Below, one piece after another: positions 11,401 through 24,400 of a DNA stretch of 64,000 nucleotides. Below the pieces are notes generated by a model. It made no database searches. It had not been told where the DNA came from and was given only the letters and a program-made list of their open reading frames with translations. Positions within the stretch are counted from its first letter, which is position 1; each line of letters begins with the position of its first letter. The stretch spans positions 1,488,001-1,552,000 of the forward strand of contig NC_003281.10 of NCBI RefSeq assembly GCF_000002985.6. The letters are read 5' to 3'. The position numbers were made by a program, and so were the translations under genes. Source of the DNA: Caenorhabditis elegans (Eukaryota > Nematoda > Chromadorea > Rhabditida > Rhabditidae).

Positions 11401-14400
11401 TTCAGCTGAAAAATCGAATAATTGGTGAAAAAGTAAATTTTTGAGCCAAAATTTATGAAATTTCATAGATTTTCAATGGAAAATTCGCAAAAAACTCGAA
11501 AAATCAGCGTTAAAATAAGAAAATTTAGTGGAAAACCATGAAATTTGCTGAAAAATCGGGAAAAAAGTGACTTATAGCATGAAAAACTATGAAATTTGGT
11601 GAAAAACTGAATTTTCGAGGTAAAATTCATGAAATTTGACGGATTTTCAGTTGATAAATCGAAAATTTAGTGAAAAACTGATTTTTTTAAACTAAAATTT
11701 ATGAAATTTGAGCGATTTTCGGCTGAAAATTCAAAAAGTTGGTGAAAAACAGATTTTTCGAAATTTTTGCGATTTTCTGGACAAAAATTCAGTGATTTTA
11801 GTTATAAAAACAGATTTTCAACCCATTTTCATCGAATTTTGCCCTAAAAATCACTTTTCTAGTGATTTTTCTCAAATTTTCAGTTAAAAATTGAGTTCCT
11901 CACACATTTTTACCCCTAGAAATAGGCTTCTTCGGCACAAAATAGATTGGTGGCCTAACTTTTGGGATTTTTAGGCCACCAATCTGAAAATGATGGTTTC
12001 AAGCCATTTTTCGTCGATTTTTTTTTTGGATTTATATTCGAAATAACGACAATAAAAAAGGATTTTTAGTTGAAAATTGCAAAATTTTCAGTTTAAATTC
12101 CTAAAATCTACTAGAATTCAATATTTCCCCTGTGACTTGTGCGTTTCTCAGATTTTTGGCATAAAACCTGTATTTTTTTGCATTTTCCGCCTGAAAATAG
12201 CTGAAATTGGCTAAATATGCGAATAAATACCGTATTTCTGCCAACAATTTGACAATAGAGCGCATTTGTCACTCGGTAATGCGGAAGCTATGCCCAAATT
12301 TTCAATTTTCCCGGAAAACTTGTAATTTTTCCAAAAATCTAGTGCAAAATTTGAATTCCCCGTCACAATTTACCCATCGGCCTTCAATTTCCGAGCCGTA
12401 GCTCAAAATTGCGTTAAATTCGATGTTTGCGTACTTTTGAGGCTACCGTAACCCGGTGGAAATTTGAAAATCCGCGAAAAATGTTGATTTCTCTGATAAA
12501 ATCACTTAATTTTTAATTTTTTTAAAATTTTTTACTAATTTTTAAATGCAAAACCATATATGTTTTTAGGATATCCGAGCAGCTACAGAAACGGAATACG
12601 ATACCCTAGTCGCCTCGGCTCTAGAACATGCAAAAAATGAAGCTTGCCACCCGTTGGACGTTGTAGATGAACGAAAAATCCAAAAATGTCTTGATCTATT
12701 CAAAAATCGTGAGCCGCCGCCCGGTGAAAATCTGCAATTTACGTTCAAAGACCCAGTTTATATAGTGGAAAATGTCGACGCGGCCGATGGAATTCGTGGT
12801 TTAAATCAGGCACTTGTGCCGAAAATTGAGAAATTGTTGAGGAAAGGAGTGTGGAATGATGTGCTTACGCTGCCGGATATTTCTCAGAAATGCCCAATTT
12901 TGAATATTGAGGAGTACGAATTTTTTGAAAAAATCGGAAAAATCCCAAACATTTTCGCTTGAAAATGACTGAAAATCGATTTTTAGCGAAAAAAATCAAG
13001 TTTCTGACGATTTTTTCTACGATTTTTGCGAAATTATTGAGAAAATCGATTTTTAAGCAGTATTTCTAGTAGAAAGTTAGCGGTATATGTATATGTATAT
13101 ATATATTCAACTAGATTTTAACGGAAAAAATTCCAAACAATGCCTTTTCTGAACTAATTCCCCTGTGACTTGTGCGTTTCTCAGATTTTTGGCATAAAAA
13201 CGGGTATTTATTCACATTTTCAGTCATAAATTGGTTGAAAATGTTAATAAATACCGTATTTCTGCCAACAATTTGACAATAGAGCACATTTGTCACTCGG
13301 AGATGCGGAAGCTATGCCCAAATTTTCAATTTTCCCGGAAAACTTGGGATTTTCAGCAAGTTCCGATGATTTTCCCAGAATTTTAATTCAAATTTCGAGT
13401 TCCCCATCACTTTTTACCCCCGTAACCCGGTTTTCAGTCAATTTAGACTAATTGCCGTAAAGTTCGGTGCCGAGTACGCAAGTCTCGGTGTTTGCGTACT
13501 TTTGGCGCTACCGTACCCCTCGAAATTCAAAAATAAGGTTAGAAGTCTGGAAAAAGGTTTAGTAGCGTATGAAACAACGAATTCGACGTAATTTGAGAAA
13601 AATACTGAGAATTAGGCAAACATAGGCAAATTTTCAGCTGAAACATTGCAAAAACGTAAAAAATCAGCGTTAAAACTAAAAATTTAGGGTAAAAACTAAT
13701 TTTTCGAACAATGCTGTTAAATAAATTGACAGAAATATAGCGAAATTCCAATGTTCTACGCAATTTGAGCATTAAAAAAATTCGGAAAAATTGAATGAAA
13801 TCTCAATTTTCAACCAAAAAAGGTCAAAAATTATGGAATTTTTCGGAAAATTCGGCAAATTTCACATATCTTTAAAGAATAACTTTGGGAAATCAATAAT
13901 TTGCTATGCGAAATGCAGTTTTTACTAATTTCTGTACGAAAATTTATATTTTTTTCAAAATTTCTATGAAATTTGCTCCAAAAATCGATATTTCCCCTGT
14001 GACTTGTGCGTTTCTCAGATTTTTGGCATAAAAACGGGTATTTATTCACATTTTCAGTCTTAAATTGGCCTGAAAATGTGAATAAATACCGTATTTCTGC
14101 CAACAATTTGACAATAGAGCACATTTGTCACTCGGACATGCGGAAGCTATGCCCAAATTTACATTTTTCACGAAAAACTTGTGATTTTCAGCAAGTTCCG
14201 ATGATTTTCCCAGAATTTTAATTCAAAATTCGACTTCTCCATCACTTTTTACCCCCGTAACCCGGTTTTCAGTCAATTTAGACGAATTGTCGTAAGGTTC
14301 GATGCCTAGCAGGTGTTTGCGTACTTTTGGCGCTACCGTACCCCTCGAAATTCAGAAATAGGCTTAGATGCCCGGAAAAGGGCCCCACCGGGCTGAAATT

Positions 14401-17400
14401 GAGCGGGGAATTCGAATTTTTGTGTTAAAATTGCCGAAAAATCCTGGAAAATTCTGGAAAAAAGTTATTATCAACAAAAAATTCAAAATTTTTAGCTTTT
14501 AAAATATTTTTCCCTCAATTTTCATGCCAAAATTCGAATTCTCCGCAAATTTCCACCCCTCCGGATGCTTTTTCAGCCAATTTGTGCAAAAATTCGTAAA
14601 ATTCGGTGTTTGCGTACATTCGGAGCTACCGTACCCCTCGAATCTCAAAAATTGGCTTAGAGGCCCGAAATTGGGGACGGAGAACTCGAATTTTAGCGTG
14701 AAAATTGTTAAAATCACATGGAAAAGTCGAAAAATTTCCAATTTTTCAGAAATTTTTAGTGTTAGCGTACTTTCGAGGCTACAGTACCCCGCGGGAATTT
14801 TCAAATTTTGAGTGAAAAAGGTGAAAAATAGCGGAGAATTCGAATTTTATACTAAAAATTTCTCAAAAATTCAAAAAAACCCGCCAATTTTTTTTCAGCA
14901 GCAGCACCCCTCCTCCGAAGGTAAAGCTGCTTGACGACGCCCTCGCCGCCTCCTATATTGCAGAAAATCCTACAGTAACCCTAATGGCCGACGCTACAAC
15001 AATTTGTCACCTGCTGACACCAAATTGGGAATCCCGGGACTACGATTACACTATTCCGTGTGTAGTCCGAGAGGAGAATCTGCCTGGAGTAGGATGGCGC
15101 AAAGTTGTCGTACTTTCGAAGCCGATGCCCAGTGGAAGGGTACTGGTTTTTGCTCGGCTGAAAATTTTAAGAATTTTTTTTAATCGATTTCCCCTGTGAC
15201 TTGTGTGCTTCTATTCAGAGTTTTTGGCATAAAAACGGGTATTTATTCACATTTTCAGTCTTAAATTGGCTGAAAATGTGAATAAATACCGTATTTCTGC
15301 CAACAATTTGACAATAGAGCACATTTGTCACTCGGACATGCGGAAGCTATGCCCAAATTTTCATTTTTTTTTTCCCGAAAAACTTTGGCTTTTCACAGAT
15401 TTTCAATAGAAAATTCGAGTTTTCCGTCACTTTTTATCCCCGGAAACCGGTTTTCAACCAATTTGGACGAAGTGTCGTAAAGTTCGGTGCCGAGTACGCA
15501 GACACTCGGTGTTTGCGTACTTTTGGGGCTACCGTACCCCTCGGATTTCAAAAATAGAGCTAGAGGTCCATTCGGGGTGAAATTGAACGGAGAATTCGAG
15601 TTTTAGTTTGAAAATTTCTTTTTAAAAGTTTTTTTCATAAAAAAAATTTAATTTTTCCAATTTTTCAGATCACCAAAGCCTCTATCCAACGAAAATCGCT
15701 GAAGCGAGCTCTGAGATCGCAATTTTTGCTCAAAAAATCGCCGAAAATCGCGGAAAAGCCAGTAGTACCCGACGCAATAGAAGTGGAGCCCACAACAACA
15801 TCAGAAGCTCCAGCAGAAGCTCGCGGAGCCACCGATTTTCTCGACGATATTCTCACAGAAATGGCGACGAAAAAATCGAAAAAAGAGGCGAAAAACGAGG
15901 AGAAAATTCCGGAAAATCAGCGAAAATCCACGTATCAATACGGAATTTTTCGAATTGGAGACGCCCGGCTTCTCGTTCGTTCGAATGCTCCGTACGGTGT
16001 AAATGAGCCCGGAGAGAAGAAGCATGCATTCTTGCACCACAGCTCACAGCGGGCTCAAGCTCAGGCTCACATGGTCACTTTTGAGCCACGTATTGAATAT
16101 CTTCCAAATGGCGGAGCAATGGATCTTGGAGCACCGGAATGGTGTTGGAATTTCACGAAAGCAGTGCTGAAAATGAGCGATTCGCACATTTTATATAGAA
16201 CTTCGTATCGGCTTGATCATATTTTGCAGATTGATGCATTGACTATGAAGGTTGATGTACAGGAGCCACCTCCGGGCGCTTTTGGATTGTAAGAATTGGG
16301 ATTTTCTGGAAAATTTGGGTGAAAACGAGATTTTCACGAATTTTCGACCCGAAATTTGAATTTCCCGCCAATTTTCACCCCCGGGAGCCTGTTTTTCAGA
16401 GCTTTAGCTCAATTTTCATAGATTCGGGGTTACTGTAGCGCCAGAAGTATGTGATTCTCGTCGCGGTGTTTGCGTACTTGACACTGAAATTGACGGTATT
16501 GCGACCAAATTGGCTGAAAAATGGGTTTTCAGGGTAATTTGAGTACGCGCAATTCGATTTTCACACTGAAATTTTGCGTAAAAATGTGTTGAACGCCGGA
16601 AATTTGGGATTTTTCTATAAAATCGATGTTTTTAGGCATCGGTTCAAAAAAGTCGAGTTTTCTCTGAAAATTGCAATATTTCAGTTGGATTTTCGAAATC
16701 CCCACACAATTTTACCCCGAAATCAAGTTTTCCTAAGCTTCTAGCTTGAAATTCGCATTTCCCGGGTTACTGTAGCCCCAAACATACGCAAACACCGCCA
16801 ACACCCCACGACAAATTGCACAGTTTTCTGAAATTTTGTGAAAATATGCAAAATGGGGGTAAAATGATGCTCTGAATGCGAAATCAGCAGTGAAAAATCG
16901 TAAAGATTCTTAGTTTTTGAGTTTTCCTATAAATTTTAATTTTTTTTAAAGCTGAAGTTTATTTGCTGAAAATTACTGAAAAAAATCGCCTTCCTGAACA
17001 TATTTCGGTGACTCATGTGTTTCTATTCAGATTTCTGACATAAAAACTGTATTTATTCACATTTTCAGTCATAAATTGGTTGAAAATGTTAATAAATACC
17101 GTATTTCTGCCAACAATTTGACAATAGAGCACATTTGTCACTCGGAGATGCGGAAGCTATGCCCAAATTTTCATTTTTACGGAAAACTTGTGATTTTCTG
17201 CACTTTCCAGTGATTTTCACGGATTTTCAATACAAAGTTCGACTTCTCCATCTTTTTTTACCGCCGAAACCCGGTTTCCAGTCAATTTAGACTAAGACTT
17301 ACTCTTAAAATTCGAATTTTTACAGTCTAAATTGCTCAAAAATCAGTATTTTCGAACAATTTCCGATTGAAAAACGCTGGAAAGTTGGAAAATTGTTCAT

Positions 17401-20400
17401 TTTTTTCCATCAAACGGTGTTTGATTATTATATATTTTATGATAGCTCAAAAGTCGAATTTTTACCCCGGAAAAATTGAAATTTCAGTCAAATTCGCCAA
17501 TATAAATTGTTGTAAAAATTTTGTAAATTCAACACCTTTTTTACTGAAAAATGTCAAAAATTTCCCGAAAATTCCCTTTCTGAACGATTTCCCCTGTGAC
17601 TTGTGCGTTTCTCAGATTTTTGGCATAAAAACTGTATTTATTCACATTTTCAGTCATAAATTAGCTGAAAATATGAATAAATACCGTATTTCTGCCAACA
17701 ATTTGACAATAGAACACATTTGTCACTCGGAGATGCGGAAGCTATGCCCAAATTTTCATTTTCAAGCCGAAAACTTGTGATTTTCTGCACTTGTCTGTGA
17801 TTTTCACAGATTTTCAATACGAAATTCGACTTCTCCATCACTTTTTACCCCCGCAACCCAGTTTTCAGCTAATTTAGACTAACTGTCCGGTGCCGAGTAC
17901 GCATGACACTCGGTGTTTGCGTACTTTTGGAGCTACAGTAACCCTGGAGCTTCAGAATTTACGAAATCGGGGTAATAAGTGGCGGGGAATTCGAATTTTC
18001 GTTTTAAAATTCGCTAAAAATTCGAAAAAATTTTTTGAGAAAAAATTTGAAAATTTGATTTTAAAAAAATTTTCTGAAATTGTTTTTTTCCAGACTCTCG
18101 GCGCGATGTGTGATGCTGGAAAAACTGATCAATCGGCTGGAAACGTTGAATTTCGGTGAATATATGATTGTCCACGAGGCCAACAAACCGCTTACAGTAA
18201 TCCCACAGTGTGAAAGGGGCGGAGTCACGATTGAGGCGATGCGAATCACCGGAAATGAGGTTCAAAGCTCATCGGACACCGCCGCTGGAGACTCGTTTTT
18301 CTACGGATTTTCACCGGATTTACCGTTTCAATGGCAAATTATACAGGGAAGAGCACCGCGGATGCTTTTGGCAAAAGACTCACCGTTGGCGAATAATGTA
18401 CGACGGGGGAAAAGTTTGGAAAAAACTTTTTTTTTTAGGGAAAAGCTTGAAATTTTCGAATTTTCGACACGAAAATTGAATTCCCCACCAATTTTTACCC
18501 CCGGGAGCCCGTTTTTCAGAGCTTTAGGCCAATTTTGAAGTTTCCCGGGTTACTGTAGCGCCAATAGTACGTGATTCCCGCGGTGTTTGCGTACCAAACG
18601 CCGAAATTGACGGAATTGCGCCTAATTGGCTGAAAATCAAGCTTTCGGGTAATTTGATGACGGGGAATTCGAATTTCTTAATGGCTTGTTTGCCAGAAAA
18701 CTTTGAACCTCAGAAATTTTGCAAAATACCGGAAAAATCGATATTTTTGTTCTCGAATCGGAATTTCATTGTCAAATTCGAATTCCTTGTCGTTTTTTAC
18801 CCTTAAATCCGTTTTCCCCGAGTTTTTAACTCAATTTTGAAGTTTCCCGGGTTACTGTAGGGCCAAAAAGTACGTGATTCCCGCGGTGTTTGCGTACCAA
18901 ACACCGAAATTGACGGAATTGCGCCTAAATTGCATGAAAATTGGGTTTCAGGGTAATTTGAGAGTGGGGAATTCAAATTTCCCACTGAAATTTTCGTAAG
19001 AATGTGTTGAACGCCGGAAATTTGAAAAACTACCGATTTTCCGCGAGAAAAACTTGAAAATTTCAAAATTTTTAGCTAAAAATCGGATTCCCCGCCAATT
19101 TTTACCCCCGGCGCCAATTTTTCAGAGCTTCAGCCTAATTTTGAAATTTCTCGGGTTACTGTAGCCCCAGAAATACGTGATTCCCGTGGTGTTTGCGTAC
19201 CAAACACCGAAATTGACGGAATTACGCCTGAATTGGCTGAAAAAAAAGTTTTAGTGTAATTTGCAGGCGGGAAATTCGAATTTCGAACTGAAATTTCGGT
19301 AATAATTTTTTGAACATCGGAAAACTGAGAAAACTTTGTAAAAAAATCAATTTTCTAGGGAAAAACTTGAAAATTTCAAAATTTTGACTCGAAAATTGAA
19401 TTCCCCACCAATTTTTACCCCCGGGAGCCCATTTTTCAGAGCTTTAGCTCAATTTTGAAGTTTCCCGGGTTACTGTAGCGCCAATAGTACGTGATACTCG
19501 TGGTGTTTGCGTACCAAACACCGAATTTGACGGAATTGCGCCTAAATTGGCTGAAAAAAAAAGTTTTAGTGTAATTTTAGAGCGGGAAATTCGAATTTCA
19601 CACTGAAATTTTCGTAAAAATGTGTTAAACGCCGAAAATTTGAGAATAATTTTGAAAACCCCAATTTTTCCGGGAAAACTTGAAATTTTCGGAATTTTGA
19701 ATTTTGAATCGGATTTCCCGCCAATTTTTACCCCCGGGGCCCATTTTTCAGAGCCATAGCTCAATTTTCATAGATTCGGGGTTACTGTAGCCCCAGAAGT
19801 ACGTGATACCCGCGGTGTTTGCGTACTTGACACCGAATTTGACGGAATTGCGCCTGAATTGGCTGAAAATAGGGGTTTTAGGGTAATTTGAGTACGCGGA
19901 ATTCAAATTTCGCGCTGGTATTTCCTGAAATCTGGTGCTTGGTGGTGTTTGCGTACTTCTGAAGGTACAGTAACCCCCGCGAAAATTGGAAAACTTTCGA
20001 ATTTTGTGCGGAAAATTCGCGAAAAAAATCATTTCTGTGTAGAAAATGGCTGGGAATTCGAAAAAAATTCTAATTTTGTTAATAAAAATTGAAAAAAAAA
20101 ATTTTTTTTGAAAATTTTGAAAAAAATAATTTCCAAAAAAAAAAAAAAAAAATTTTTTCCAAAACTTCTCAATTTCTCATCTAATGCTTTACAGCTACCA
20201 ACCAAACAAAACTTCAACAAAATCCAATGGCACAAGTCACAAGTAAAGCGGAAATACGAGCAATATTCAGCTGAAAGAGAGGACGAAAAGCGTAACCGTA
20301 CGCTCGATTTGGACGATCCCAATATTTCCGCCGATTTTACGAATCCTGCCATGATTCCTGTGAAATTCGAGCGAAAATTCTATCCTCCACGTGTCCGTGG

Positions 20401-20539
20401 ACGTCGTGGTGGCCGTGGCCGAAGTGGTGGCCGAGGTGGTGGCCGTGGAAGAGAAAGAGACGGCGGCAGCCGTGGAAGAGGTGGCCGAGGTGGCCGTGGA
20501 AATTCTGGAAATGAGCCGCCGGTGGCCGATATTGTTTAA
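8406..20539 (+). CDS. ICE2: ICE2/NARG2 homologue, little elongation complex subunit 2, with RGG tail
   Basis: ICE2 belongs to the little elongation complex (with ICE1 and ELL), which supports RNA polymerase II transcription of small nuclear RNA genes. Exons are 8406-8475, 8527-8634, 10095-10738, 12570-12913, 14899-15139, 15669-16288, 18094-18397 and 20195-20539, giving about 891 residues with every junction in phase. Residues about 120-195 are a charged coiled coil. Residues about 420-470 (ICHLLTPNWESRDYDYTIPC) match the central conserved block of ICE2. Residues about 557-777 match the C-terminal NARG2 domain: GIFRIGDARLLVRS, then a LeY-like IEYLPNGG, a conserved Trp, a DALTMKV segment, and a closing PDLPFQWQIIQGRAP block. 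Residues about 843-880 are Arg-Gly-Gly repeats, which suggest RNA binding and are not typical of animal ICE2. The family call rests on several collinear blocks. The exon 2 to 3 and 3 to 4 junctions are supported only by frame and consensus. Confidence 0.8.
9055..9938. repeat. Right arm of the ~0.88-kb inverted repeat, inside ICE2 intron 2
   Basis: This is the reverse complement of 1-884. It is bounded by element A copies at about 9058-9226 and 9873-10050, both in minus orientation and so antisense to ICE2, like every other A copy. Recombination between the arms would invert the F-box/SAM operon together with the first two ICE2 exons. Confidence 0.9.
10752..11840. repeat. Degenerate tandem array in ICE2 intron 3
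   Basis: About 15 imperfect units of roughly 70-80 bp follow one another. Each carries variants of aaaaatcgaaaaattggtga, an aaaactgattttttgaactg block and aaatttatgaaatttgacga. Unit length and sequence drift, which points to an old array. No coding potential is seen. Confidence 0.75.
11850..12460 (-). repeat. Composite B-A-C repeat in ICE2 intron 3
   Basis: Read on the minus strand this is the usual C-A-B unit: B at about 11850-12020 with the ggcctaacttttgggatttt hairpin, and A at 12127-12305. A C-like remnant with gtttgcgtacttttgaggct lies near 12427. The unit lies antisense to ICE2. Confidence 0.8.
13065..14420 (-). repeat. Two A-C units in ICE2 intron 4
   Basis: A copies lie at about 13158-13325 and 13990-14165. 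Each is followed by a C module (13330-13560 and 14180-14420) that ends in gctaccgtacccctcgaaat. A third C-like block occurs at 14520-14840. A short tatatgtatatg microsatellite lies at 13084-13108. Confidence 0.8.
15187..15600 (-). repeat. A-C unit in ICE2 intron 5
   Basis: A copy at 15188-15365 is joined to a C module at 15370-15600. The C module has the inverted pair gagtacgcagacac and cggtgtttgcgtac around 15493-15520. It is antisense to ICE2. Confidence 0.8.
16370..17970 (-). repeat. G-type and A-C repeats in ICE2 intron 6
   Basis: The intron starts with one G-type unit (16370-16600: acccccgggagcctgttttt, then a ttactgtagcgccagaagta block). It continues with related fragments to 16850. 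A copies lie at about 17005-17175 and 17590-17765, and a C remnant at about 17820-17960. All A copies are antisense to ICE2. Confidence 0.75.
18465..19985 (+). repeat. ~310-bp tandem array (G family) in ICE2 intron 7
   Basis: Five units follow each other, starting near 18475, 18775, 19080, 19385 and 19700. Each has aatttttacccccgg, a gggttactgtagc block, gtacgtgat, cggtgtttgcgtaccaaa, a gacggaattgcgcct segment and a closing aaaatttttgcgtaaaaatg-like segment. The last units are close to the reverse complement of 28850-29220 in the TMEM120 gene, so the family sits in the same orientation relative to both host genes. Confidence 0.8.
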
Positions 20540-21406
20540 TTTTATTTGTTTTTTTTAAAGTCCTTTTTGTTCTTTTATTTCTAATTTCTAATGGCCTTAT
20601 TTATCCTCGAAAAAATTGAAAATTCGGCCATTTTTCGTTGAAAAATTTCAAATTTTTGTAGTAGTTTCCCGCCTAAAAATTGGCTTAAAATTGCATTTTT
20701 AATCAATTTAGCTCGAAAAATCAAGAATTTCACTGCAATTTAAGCTTAAATTCGAATTTTTTGAAATTTTAGAAAAAACTTCTTTTTTTTTTGAAAAATT
20801 TTCATTTTCAAAAACTTTTAAAACATGAATTTTTCGAGCTGAAAAGTCCCGCGGAATTCAAATTTCATAGTTATAATCCCCGAAAAATTTCAATTTACAC
20901 CATTTTCGTGTGTCATTTTTCTCTAAATTTATGCCCAAATTTTTCATTTTGACCCGATTTTCGAAGTTTTTCACGATTTTCAGTGTGAAATTCGAATTCT
21001 CCGCTGGTTTTTAGCCCTGAAACTGAAAAAAGTTCTGCCCGAATTTTTTTTTTGAAAAATTTCAATTTTCAAAAAATTCCCAAAACTCGAAAATTTCCGG
21101 GCTAAAAAAGACCCGCGGAATTCAGATTTCCTATTCAAAATCCCCAAAAACCCATCATTTACCCACATTTCCCCCGGTTTTCTCTAAATTTCCCAAAATT
21201 TCGATTGTCTTGTTTTGGTTGTTTCTGGTTCCCAGCTTACCGTATCTGTAAGATTTTTTTGAAAAAATCGATTTTTTTTCCCGAAAACAAATTATCCAAA
21301 AAAAAAATAATGCAAAAACCGTAATACATAAAACAAAATTCAAAAATTTCAAATTCTCCAAAAAAAAAAAGTTTCAAAAAAACATAAAATTATGCAAATC
21401 GTCGTC
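20540..21406. other. Convergent intergenic stretch between ICE2 and TMEM120
   Basis: Both genes end towards this gap, so it should hold both 3' untranslated regions. It is AT-rich, with two similar blocks around 20640-20900 and 20930-21140 containing gaattcaaatttcatag or its like. I see no gene, no strong structured RNA and no clear AATAAA at a good distance on either strand. Confidence 0.5.
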
Positions 21407-24400
21407 TCAGTGCAAATGAAGTTTTCCGGTTGGCGGTGGCGGAGCTCCACGTAGCAGCGGCTCAGTTGGCGGAGCCTCACGGATACGGTTGCGACTACTG
21501 TACTTTCGTGTCAATGTGACGATATTTGTGTACGAAGTGGACGTTTTGAACTTCCGAATACAAACCATCGAAGTGGTGACGATATTTCCGCCGGCGATGA
21601 GCCCGAGCAACAGGGAAAGAGTCCAAACCTGAAAGAAATTGAGAAAATTTTGGGGGAAAAATTATTTTCTCAGAATTTTAATGCTAAAATTCGAATTCCC
21701 CGCCACAATTTACCCCTAGGCTTTTAATTTCAGAGCTCTAGCTCAAAATTGCGTGAAATTCGGTGTTTGCGTACTTTCGGAGCTACCGTACCCCTCGAAT
21801 TTCAAATTTTGAGCTAGAATCTTGAAAAAAACGGCGGTAAGGGTGAAAATTGACAGGAAATTCGATGATTTTTTATATGAAATTGCTTGAAAGTTACAAG
21901 AAAATTGGTATAAGACTGATTTCTTTCAGAAAAATTGAAATTTCGACGCTTAAAACTGTTTTCTCAGAATTTTAATGCTAAAATTCGAATTCCCCGCCAC
22001 AATTTACCCCAAGTCAACAAATTTTAGAGCTCTAGCTTAAAATTGCGTAAAATTCGGTGTTTGGGGTACTGTGGTCGCGGTGTTTGCGTACTTTCGGAGC
22101 TACCGTACCCCTTGAATTTTGAAATTTGAGCTAGAATCTTGAAAAAAACGCTGCTTAGGGTGAAATTTGACGTAGAACTCGAATTTTCGAGGCAAATTTC
22201 GCTATCTGAAAGGCCCGAACCAGAAAAATTGATAATTTCAAAAAATTTTACAACTTTTTTCTGTAAAGTTTCAGGTTACCTGCCATATTCCGTCACAAGT
22301 CTCCGAATTTGTGTAGCCGAACAATTTCCACGCCAGATAGAGCTGGTAGAGCTGAAAAATGTTAATTTAAATTTTCCAAAAATTCGATTTTCCATTTTTT
22401 CGGAAATTTTACTTTTCAAAACAGAATATTTCATTGTCGAATTCGAATTTCTCGTCATTTTTTACTCCCGGTGAACTTGTTTTCCGGGTCCTTAGCTCGA
22501 TTTTTGAATTTTCGGGGTTACTGTAGCGCCAAAAGTACGTGACACCCGCGGTGTTTGCGTACCAGGCACCGAAATTCACGAAATTGCGTCCAAATTGGCT
22601 AAAATTGGGTTCCCGGCGTAATTTGACACGAGGAATTCGAAAATCGCAATGAAAATTTTCTAGGAATCCACAATTTTCTGGAAAAAATGCACTTTTTCAC
22701 GTAGAAAATCGAGAAAAAATCGAATTTTCTTCAAAATTTCTCCTCTTATAGTATACTAACATATCCAAACGCCAAAAATGGCAACAAAAATGTTAATCCT
22801 TTGAATTGCCACGACGTGAATCCCTCTACAGTAATATCCATTTGATGTCCCTGTCCGAGGGAATGTAGGCGGCGGAGGCAGCCTGATTGATACTGATTTT
22901 GAGCCAACTGGACGAGCGAGATGTAGAATGTGAAGATGAGGAAGTAGGGACGAAATTCCTGGAAAAATTGAAATGTTGAAAAAAAAAATTTTTTTTTGAA
23001 ATTTTTTTTTTTTTTGAAATTTTATTTTATTTTTTAACTTTTAATTTTTTTGTTGTGGAAATTGAATTTTTTGATATTTTTACACCACTACAAACTCTTT
23101 TCTCGAAGCTTTTAGAAAAATTTCAGGGGTTACTGTACATCCAAAAGTACGCAAACACTAAATTTCACGAATTTTTGAGCTTAAAAAAATCGGGCTTTTG
23201 GATGTTAAAAATCACTTAATTTTCGATTTTCACATTGAAAAGCTTGAAAATCACCTGGAAACTTGAGAAAAAATTGAAAATTCACAAGTTTTTCGGGTGA
23301 AAAATGAAAATTTGGGCATAGCTTCCGCATCTCCGAGTGACAAATGTGCTCTATTGTCAAATTGTTGGCAGAAATACGGTATTTATTCACATTTTCAGGC
23401 CAATTTAAGACTGAAAATGTGAATAAATACTCGTTTTTATGTCAGAAATCTGAGGAAAAGCACATGAGTCACTGTGAAAATGTTCAGAAAGTCGATTTTT
23501 TTTTGGTAATTTTAAGTTTTTGATAGGAAATTTATAGGAAAACTCAAAAACTAAGAATTATTACGATTTTTCAATGCTAAATTCGAATTCAGAGCACCAT
23601 TTTACCCCAATTGTGCATATTTTCTTAACATTTCAGAAAACTGTGCATTTTGTCGTGGGATGTCACGGTGTTTGCGTACTTTTGGGGCTACAGTACCCCG
23701 GGAAATTCAAATTTCAAGCTAGAAAGCTGAGAAAAACTGATTTTGGGGTAAAATTGTGTGGGAATTTCGAAAATCGAACTGAAAATCCGAGAGATTTTCA
23801 GAGAAAACTCGACTTTTTTTCGAACCGATGCCTAAAAACATCGATTTTTAAGTAAAAATCCCGAAATTTTACAATTTTTGTCAGAAAAATCCGAAATTGT
23901 TGGCAGAAATACGGTATTTATTCACATTTTCAGTCAATTTATGGCTGAAAATGTGAATAAATACATGTTTTATGCCAAAACTCTGAATAGAAGCACACAA
24001 GTCACAGGGGAAATATCGATTTTTCTGTGGAAAATTGGCGAATTTTTGTATGTGCTAGCTTAAAAATGTGAAAAAAACATTAATCGAAGTTTTTTTTTTT
24101 ACAATTAAAAAAAGTGAAAAGCTTTTTCGCGAAATAATTCGAAATTTTTTTTCGAAATTAAAAAAAAAAAATTTCAATTATTTTTTCAAAATTTAAAATT
24201 TTACCTATTCCAGACTAATTTTTCACAGCAAATTCAAATTTCCTAACCCCAACTCTCCATATTCATTGCCTAACCTGAAAACACACAACCCATCTTTCCA
24301 GGTTAGCAAGGTTTTTCAGCCATTTTTTGGGTGAAATTTGCAATTTTTCGAATAAAATCTATTAAATTCCTTATTTGCGTTAATATTTTGGTAGAAAAAT

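Noticed and set aside
9040..14221. Recurrent ~60-residue frames beginning [19 protein letters not shown], seen in more than a dozen places
   Set aside because: They are the translation of element A on one strand. Their likeness comes from the repeat itself; they start in the palindrome, stop at random in the flanks, and fall in introns, antisense or sense to real genes.
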